Source: Stercoripulliclostridium_A sp045577735 (GTDB lineage: Bacteria > Bacillota > Clostridia > Christensenellales > DTU072). From it: a DNA stretch of 64,000 bases. The stretch lies in assembly GCA_045577735.1 (NCBI GenBank), contig JAZNIY010000013.1, positions 40,704 through 104,703 on the forward strand, in the 5' to 3' direction. The notes below the pieces were generated by a model. That model was not told the origin of the DNA. It did no database searches and saw only the letters and a list, made by a program, of their open reading frames with translations. The translations under genes were made by a program, and so were the position numbers. Within the stretch, counting starts at the first letter, position 1. Every line of letters starts with the position of its first letter. Below are positions 60,035 to 64,000 of this stretch, piece after piece.

Positions 60035-60636
60035 TCTTTTCTTTTACTGAATAGGCAACCACAATAGTTTTGGCGATATAGGTCATACTTTTTGGAAAGC
60101 TCAATCGACCTAAGGTAGCCTCCCTTTTTCTTAAAGTCAGTGGGGAGATACTTTGCCTTTCCTTCTTCTTGTAAGCTAATCCCAATGGCGTTAATAAGGT
60201 TGGCGTTTTTTAGCGGTGAAAGGGTAAGGGTGGTAGCAAAATAGTCGTAGCTATCACCAGCTATTTCCTTTGTTTTTTGCAAGCGAAGGGTGAAACACTC
60301 TTTACACCTTAATCCACGTTCAGGTTCCTGTTCTAGTCCTTTTGAACGCTCAAAGAATACATTATCGTCATAAACCCCGTCTATAACGTTAAAGCCAAAC
60401 TCGTGGGCAAGACGGCGTAGTTCCGCTAGTCTTTTTTCATACTCTTCTCTTTCCGTAATGTTAGGATTGTAGTATAGAAGGGTAATATCAAACGTATTTG
60501 CTAGGTATTCTAGAGGATAGCTGGCGCAAGGGGCGCAACAAGCGTGAAGAAGCAGGCTAGGGGTTGTCCCTTGCTCTTCACAGCGTAAAATGAGTTTGTC
60601 AAGCTCAGCTTGTGCGTTAAGGCCTTTTGTGTTCAT
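60031..60636 (-). CDS. queH: Epoxyqueuosine reductase QueH
   Basis: About 201 residues from ATG 60636. The frame runs further upstream, but that part lies over the -10 element. Family motifs: SLLLHACCAPCASYPLEYL (paired Cys), YYNPNI, LRCKECFTLRL, FATTLTLSPLKN and the late NYCGCLFS. QueH carries an Fe-S cluster and a second metal and reduces epoxyqueuosine to queuosine in tRNA, replacing the cobalamin enzyme QueG. There is no SD. TATAAT ends 6 nt before the ATG, so the transcript probably starts at the start codon. Confidence 0.92.
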   Translation of the reverse strand: MNTKGLNAQAELDKLILRCEEQGTTPSLLLHACCAPCASYPLEYLANTFDITLLYYNPNITEREEYEKRLAELRRLAHEFGFNVIDGVYDDNVFFERSKGLEQEPERGLRCKECFTLRLQKTKEIAGDSYDYFATTLTLSPLKNANLINAIGISLQEEGKAKYLPTDFKKKGGYLRSIELSKKYDLYRQNYCGCLFSKRKD

Positions 60637-60642
60637 ATTAGT

Positions 60643-60648
60643 ATTATA
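60643..60648 (-). promoter_or_regulatory. Extended -10 promoter of queH
   Basis: Minus strand TGCTATAAT (TG-N-TATAAT) with the hexamer at 60648-60643 and no good -35. Only 6 nt separate it from the ATG, predicting a leaderless mRNA. Confidence 0.6.
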
Positions 60649-60702
60649 GCACAAAGTTGCAAAATAGTATAGGCTTTTTGCACGCGCACGCAAAATTGGC
60701 TA

Positions 60703-60731
60703 TTGCAAAATGGTAAAAGTTGGTATATCAT
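60703..60731 (+). promoter_or_regulatory. Promoter of the GH2 gene
   Basis: TTGCAA at 60703-60708, 17-bp spacer, TATCAT at 60726-60731. GCACGCGCACGC lies 11 bp upstream, between this promoter and that of queH. Confidence 0.55.
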
Positions 60732-60766
60732 ATAAGGTAGAGTTAAATTTATTTAGGAGATAGATT

Positions 60767-62521
60767 ATGGCAAAGCAAAATTTTGATAGACTTCTCACTC
60801 CCTTTGGTGAAAAACTAGACAAGAGTTGTCCTCTTCCCGAGTATCCTCGTCCCCAAATGGTTAGAAATTCCTACGTTAATCTTAACGGTGAATGGGATTA
60901 TGCAATTCTTCCTAAGAGAGAAAGTTTGGTAGAGTATCAAGGCAAGATAGTAGTACCTTTCTCACCCGAGTGTATTTTGTCCGGCGTTGAAAAAATTGTT
61001 ACCCCCAACGATATTCTTTACTACAAACGCACCTTCACACTCGAAGAGGGCTTCAACGTAGGTAGAGTGCTATTGCACTTTGACGCAGTTGACTATATTG
61101 CAGTTGTAAAGGTTAACGGCAAGGAAGTCATCACTCACAGAGGTGGATATTTCCCCTTCTATGCAGACATAACCGATGCTCTAATCGATGGAGAAAATAC
61201 CCTTACTTTGGAAGTTATTGACCCAAGTGATACCTATGGTCAAGCAAGGGGCAAACAAAAGCTTAAGAGGGGAGGCATTTTCTATACTCCTCAATCGGGT
61301 ATATGGCAAACTGTATGGCTAGAGTCCGTTCCTGTTTCCTACATAGACAGCCTAATGATTACCCCCGACATCGATACCAATACTTTGAAAGTAAAGGCTA
61401 ACGTAGTTGGTGAGGTTAAAGAGGGCATGGTTACCGTTAAAGATGGTGAAAAGGTTATGGCAACCGCCGTTTTAGCAGATGGTGAAGCTGTAGTTACCCT
61501 TAGCGATTATGAATTGTGGAGTCCCGAAAATCCTCGCCTATACGATTTAGTTGTTACGATGGGCGATGATAAGGTTGACTCATACTTTGGTATGCGTAAA
61601 TATTCCGTAGGCAAAGACAATAATGGCAAGCCACGTATTATGCTAAACAACAAGCCCTATTTCCACAACGGGCTACTTGACCAAGGATATTGGTCGGATG
61701 GTATGTATACTCCTCCAAGTGACGAAGCTATGATTTATGATATTGAAATTACCAAGAAGATGGGCTTCAATATGCTCCGTAAGCACATTAAGATTGAGCC
61801 TCTACGTTGGTACTACCATTGCGATAGACTTGGCGTGCTAGTATGGCAAGATTTCATTAATGGTGGCATGGGCGCAAACAAGTTGTTTAACGGCGCACTT
61901 GGATTATTCCACATCCAAGCAAAAGACAGCTGGTATTCTCTTTGCGGACGTCAAGACAAGGCTTGTCGCGACGAATATTACGTTGATGCCGAGAGAACCA
62001 TTAAGGAACTCTACAACGTTGTATCTTTGGCACTTTGGGTACCCTTTAACGAGAGTTGGGGACAATTTGACTCACTAAAAGCTGTAGAATTCATTAAGAA
62101 GTTCGATACCACTCGTCCCATTGACCACGCTAGTGGTTGGATAGACCAAGGTGGTGGAGATTTCCTATCTCTACACATCTACTTCCGTCCCGTAACCATT
62201 CCCGAATCTGATAGCAAGGGTAGGTCGGTAATCCTCAGCGAATTTGGTGGATACTCCGTGCCTTGTGAAGGCCACGTATTCAATCTTTCTAAGAGCTTTG
62301 GTTACAAGGCATACTCTTCACTCGAAGACTTTGACAAGGCATACCACAAACTCTTTGAAAACCAAATTCTTCCCATTATCGACAAGGGCCTTTCAGCAAC
62401 CGTCTATACTCAACTTACCGACGTAGAAGATGAAATCAACGGACTACTCACCTATGATAGAAAGGTTATCAAAGTTGACCTTGAAAAGATACAGGAACTT
62501 AACAAGAAGTTGCAGTATTAA
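60767..62521 (+). CDS. Glycoside hydrolase family 2 protein
   Basis: 584 residues, SD AGGAGA, no signal peptide, so cytoplasmic. Sugar-binding jelly roll at the N-terminus (NLNGEWDYAILPK, LYYKRTF, VKVNGKEVITHRGGYFPFYADIT), an Ig-like middle (LWSPENPRLYDLVV), and the TIM barrel. Acid/base Glu in LWVPFNESWGQFD and nucleophile Glu in VILSEFGGYS. It is shorter than LacZ-type enzymes and resembles the compact GH2 group; substrate could be a beta-galactoside, beta-glucuronide or beta-mannoside. Single gene, followed at once by repeat copy E. Confidence 0.9.
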   Translation: MAKQNFDRLLTPFGEKLDKSCPLPEYPRPQMVRNSYVNLNGEWDYAILPKRESLVEYQGKIVVPFSPECILSGVEKIVTPNDILYYKRTFTLEEGFNVGRVLLHFDAVDYIAVVKVNGKEVITHRGGYFPFYADITDALIDGENTLTLEVIDPSDTYGQARGKQKLKRGGIFYTPQSGIWQTVWLESVPVSYIDSLMITPDIDTNTLKVKANVVGEVKEGMVTVKDGEKVMATAVLADGEAVVTLSDYELWSPENPRLYDLVVTMGDDKVDSYFGMRKYSVGKDNNGKPRIMLNNKPYFHNGLLDQGYWSDGMYTPPSDEAMIYDIEITKKMGFNMLRKHIKIEPLRWYYHCDRLGVLVWQDFINGGMGANKLFNGALGLFHIQAKDSWYSLCGRQDKACRDEYYVDAERTIKELYNVVSLALWVPFNESWGQFDSLKAVEFIKKFDTTRPIDHASGWIDQGGGDFLSLHIYFRPVTIPESDSKGRSVILSEFGGYSVPCEGHVFNLSKSFGYKAYSSLEDFDKAYHKLFENQILPIIDKGLSATVYTQLTDVEDEINGLLTYDRKVIKVDLEKIQELNKKLQY

Positions 62522-62665
62522 AACGCGTTTCTTTGGCAAATAGCTTTAAAAAATTAGAAAGCCTCCACGGTCATTTACGTTTAGTAAACTCCCGTCGGGG
62601 GCTTTCTCACTTTACTTCGCTCTTCATCCAAATAAAGGCGTTTTCTAAGTTTTCTAGTGGCGCAA
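62522..62665 (+). repeat. Structured intergenic repeat, copy E
   Basis: Starts right after the stop codon. The 5' part has ACGCGTTTC then CTTTAAAAAA. The stem GAAAGCCTCCACGG (62557-62570) pairs with 62592-62606 (one bulged G). The core is TTTACGTTTAGTAAA (62574-62588), and the 3' box TTCATCCAAA (62623-62632) is followed by GGCGTTTT. The rest of the 363-nt gap to the next gene holds an AACGCG / CGCGTT inverted repeat (62707-62732), a CGCGC-rich motif and the promoter of the next gene. Confidence 0.65.
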
Positions 62666-62797
62666 AAAAGTTAACGCTAACTAAAATTTATCTTTGTGAG
62701 CGTAGCAACGCGAAGTGAAGTCGTTCCGCGTTTTAATAGGTACCTCAATAACAATTTATGCAAAAAAAATGTGAAAATAAAAAATTTTTCTATAAAT

Positions 62798-62810
62798 GGC
62801 GCGCACGCGA
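62798..62810. other. CGCGC-rich motif upstream of a promoter
   Basis: GGCGCGCACGCGA in AT-rich DNA, 17 bp upstream of the -35 at 62828. Similar to the motifs at 11468 and 60680. Confidence 0.4.
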
Positions 62811-62827
62811 GGTGGAAAAAATTAGTG

Positions 62828-62856
62828 TTGTTTTTATGATATTTATGTGCTATAAT
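62828..62856 (+). promoter_or_regulatory. Promoter of the 7TM-LuxR gene
   Basis: TTGTTT at 62828-62833, 17-bp spacer, TATAAT at 62851-62856 with an extended TGC before the -10. Confidence 0.7.
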
Positions 62857-62884
62857 CACAAAAAAGAGGAAAAGGAGAGTTGGC

Positions 62885-63811
62885 ATGCGCATAGTTTATG
62901 GTGTTACGATGGCGATTTCGCTAATGATGCTAATAGGCTACGTTTCTATTATTCGTAAAAAAGACAAGTGGTTGCTTGCAGTTTTTGTTGCAGTAACCAT
63001 TGTTAATGCCGGATATTTTATGCTTTCTCTTGCAAAATCGGTGGAGTTTGCTCTTGTAGCAAACAAAATTGCCTATTTTGGCTCCGTTTTTCTACCGATG
63101 TTTATGCTCCTTACGATATTCGACTTGAATCGTATTCACTACAACAAAGTATTACCCATATCTCTTGCCGTAATTGGAGTGTTGATATTTGCCCTTGTTT
63201 GCACCAGTGGATATCTCCCTTGGTACTACAAAGAGGTAAGCTTAGGTTATGCCGATGGTGCAAGTAAATTAATTAAGGTTTATGGCCCTGCGCACATTAC
63301 CTATCTCATATACCTCGTATTATATTTTGCGACCATGATAGGGGGCATTATATACTCTGCAGTCAAGAAAAAAACTGTATCGAAGCACACTATACTAATG
63401 GCAGGGGTGGTGTTTGGCAATATCGCAGTATGGTTTATGGAGCAAATGATAGAACTAAACTTTGAGTTTTTGTCAATTTCCTATCTTCTAAGCGAACTTG
63501 TTCTACTTTCCATATATTGGATGGTACAGGATCTTGAAAAGAGCATACTCCAAAAGAGAGTGGCAATGGGAATGGACGTTACTAACGAAGATAAGGTAGC
63601 TTTACTCCTCACCAGACTTCCCAAGGGTGAAAGCCTAACCCAACGTGAAAAGGAAATTCTTATTGCGCTAATCGAAAACAAGAAGAGGCGCGAAATTGCC
63701 GAGGAACTAAACATTTCCGAGAATACCGTTAAGACCCACACCGCCCACGTATACGATAAACTTGGCGTAAAAGGGAAGGACGAGCTTAGCGATATACTTA
63801 ATGGAAAATAA
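62885..63811 (+). CDS. Membrane-bound transcription regulator: 7TM domain plus LuxR-type HTH
   Basis: 308 residues, SD AAGGAGAG 6 nt before the ATG. Residues about 1-215 hold seven hydrophobic segments in the style of the N-terminal 7TM region of some histidine kinases. A short linker (VQDLEKSILQKRVAMG) follows. About 245-308 is a LuxR/GerE helix-turn-helix: LTQREKEILIALIENKKRREIAEELNISENTVKTHTAHVYDKLGV (quoted in outline; key residues R-E-K-E-I-L, E-I-A, N-T-V-K-T-H). There is no kinase or receiver domain, so it appears to join sensing and DNA binding in one chain at the membrane. Targets unknown. Confidence 0.85.
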   Translation: MRIVYGVTMAISLMMLIGYVSIIRKKDKWLLAVFVAVTIVNAGYFMLSLAKSVEFALVANKIAYFGSVFLPMFMLLTIFDLNRIHYNKVLPISLAVIGVLIFALVCTSGYLPWYYKEVSLGYADGASKLIKVYGPAHITYLIYLVLYFATMIGGIIYSAVKKKTVSKHTILMAGVVFGNIAVWFMEQMIELNFEFLSISYLLSELVLLSIYWMVQDLEKSILQKRVAMGMDVTNEDKVALLLTRLPKGESLTQREKEILIALIENKKRREIAEELNISENTVKTHTAHVYDKLGVKGKDELSDILNGK

Positions 63812-63822
63812 TTAGCGCTAAT
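63811..63822. other. 12-bp palindrome at the end of the regulator gene
   Basis: ATTAGCGCTAAT is a perfect palindrome starting at the last base of the stop codon. It may be a protein site or chance. Confidence 0.3.
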
Positions 63823-63871
63823 TAGGGTGATATATCCTATGGAGTGATGTACGCTAGGGCGTGTGATGTTT

Positions 63872-63926
63872 GCGTTGCAGTGATAACGACATCACGGCAA
63901 CGCCAATACCACTTGGCAAAAGCCAA
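63872..63926 (+). other. Structured intergenic segment with two hairpins
   Basis: GCGTTGC-A-GTGAT / ATCAC-G-GCAACGC (63872-63903) makes a 12-bp stem with one mismatch. TTGGC / GCCAA (63913-63926, loop about AAAA) follows. Together with the terminator after it, this could be a 3' UTR structure or a small RNA. No gene is visible from 63812 to the window end. Confidence 0.4.
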
Positions 63927-63934
63927 AACACAAC

Positions 63935-63965
63935 TAACCCGTTTTGGGTTATTTTTTTATTTTTT
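63935..63965 (+). terminator. Rho-independent terminator
   Basis: TAACCC / GGGTTA with loop GTTTT, then TTTTTTTA and more T residues. The bases after it, to the window end, repeat TCACCC several times; I see no gene there. Confidence 0.85.
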
Positions 63966-64000
63966 CTCACCCTCACCCAAAAATCACCCTAAACTCACCC

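Noticed and set aside
62533..62718. 61-residue open frame after the GH2 gene
   Set aside because: It reads through the stem and boxes of repeat copy E; the conserved feature there is RNA or DNA structure, not protein.

Overview
The window looks like chromosomal DNA of a spore-forming, anaerobic Clostridia-type Bacillota, probably an uncultured and possibly gut-associated lineage. The evidence is a sleB-ypeB germination pair, a class III (oxygen-sensitive) ribonucleotide reductase behind NrdR boxes, ECF-type thiamine uptake under a TPP riboswitch, many near-consensus sigma-A promoters, U-tailed terminators, AGGAGG ribosome binding sites, lipoproteins and no outer-membrane genes. I see no rRNA, tRNA, CRISPR, phage or transposase gene.

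Region 1 (1-22667) is a cell-surface block. It holds the end of a GLUG-like repeat protein and two giant membrane-anchored proteins of 3590 and 3425 residues, both built from MBG/YDG-type beta repeats. A sugar isomerase-like gene sits between the giants. The giants share an N-terminal architecture, seen once in the first and three times in the second, and end in a hydrophobic segment with a basic tail but no LPXTG motif.

Region 2 (22686-26855) makes deoxynucleotides without oxygen: nrdG, then two NrdR boxes and a promoter, then nrdD carrying a fused C-terminal glutaredoxin-like domain, then a thioredoxin reductase-like flavoprotein. The layout suggests a self-contained electron route to the reductase.

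Region 3 (26856-38541) has a diacylglycerol kinase-like gene, a two-domain membrane-anchored metallophosphatase overlapping nnrD, and a three-gene unit of ABC ATPase, ABC permease and a secreted Ig-like/beta-helix protein.

Region 4 (38542-48799) has a small exported protein, thiN and riboswitch-controlled thiT, sleB-ypeB, a lipoprotein, a ComEC-type metallo-beta-lactamase-fold protein, and an MFS transporter with an exported partner.

Region 5 (48807-56209, mostly minus strand) has a fused alpha/beta TPP-dependent E1 dehydrogenase with a HAD phosphatase, a candidate small RNA, and a four-gene run: LRR/Ig lipoprotein, YhhN-like protein, membrane protein and tcdA.

Region 6 (56312-63811) has an amino-acid ABC importer whose ATPase carries a ~120-residue lysine-rich insertion, an amino-acid-kinase-family gene, queH, a GH2 glycosidase, and a membrane-bound 7TM-LuxR regulator.

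The least explained signal is a family of structured repeats, about 120-160 nt each, that begin right after stop codons at 26856, 38542 and 62522, with further copies at 27009 and 38695. Other items worth attention are the ATPase insertion, the candidate small RNA near 51.9 kb, CGCGC-rich motifs inside or beside promoters and ribosome binding sites, and two genes that appear leaderless.
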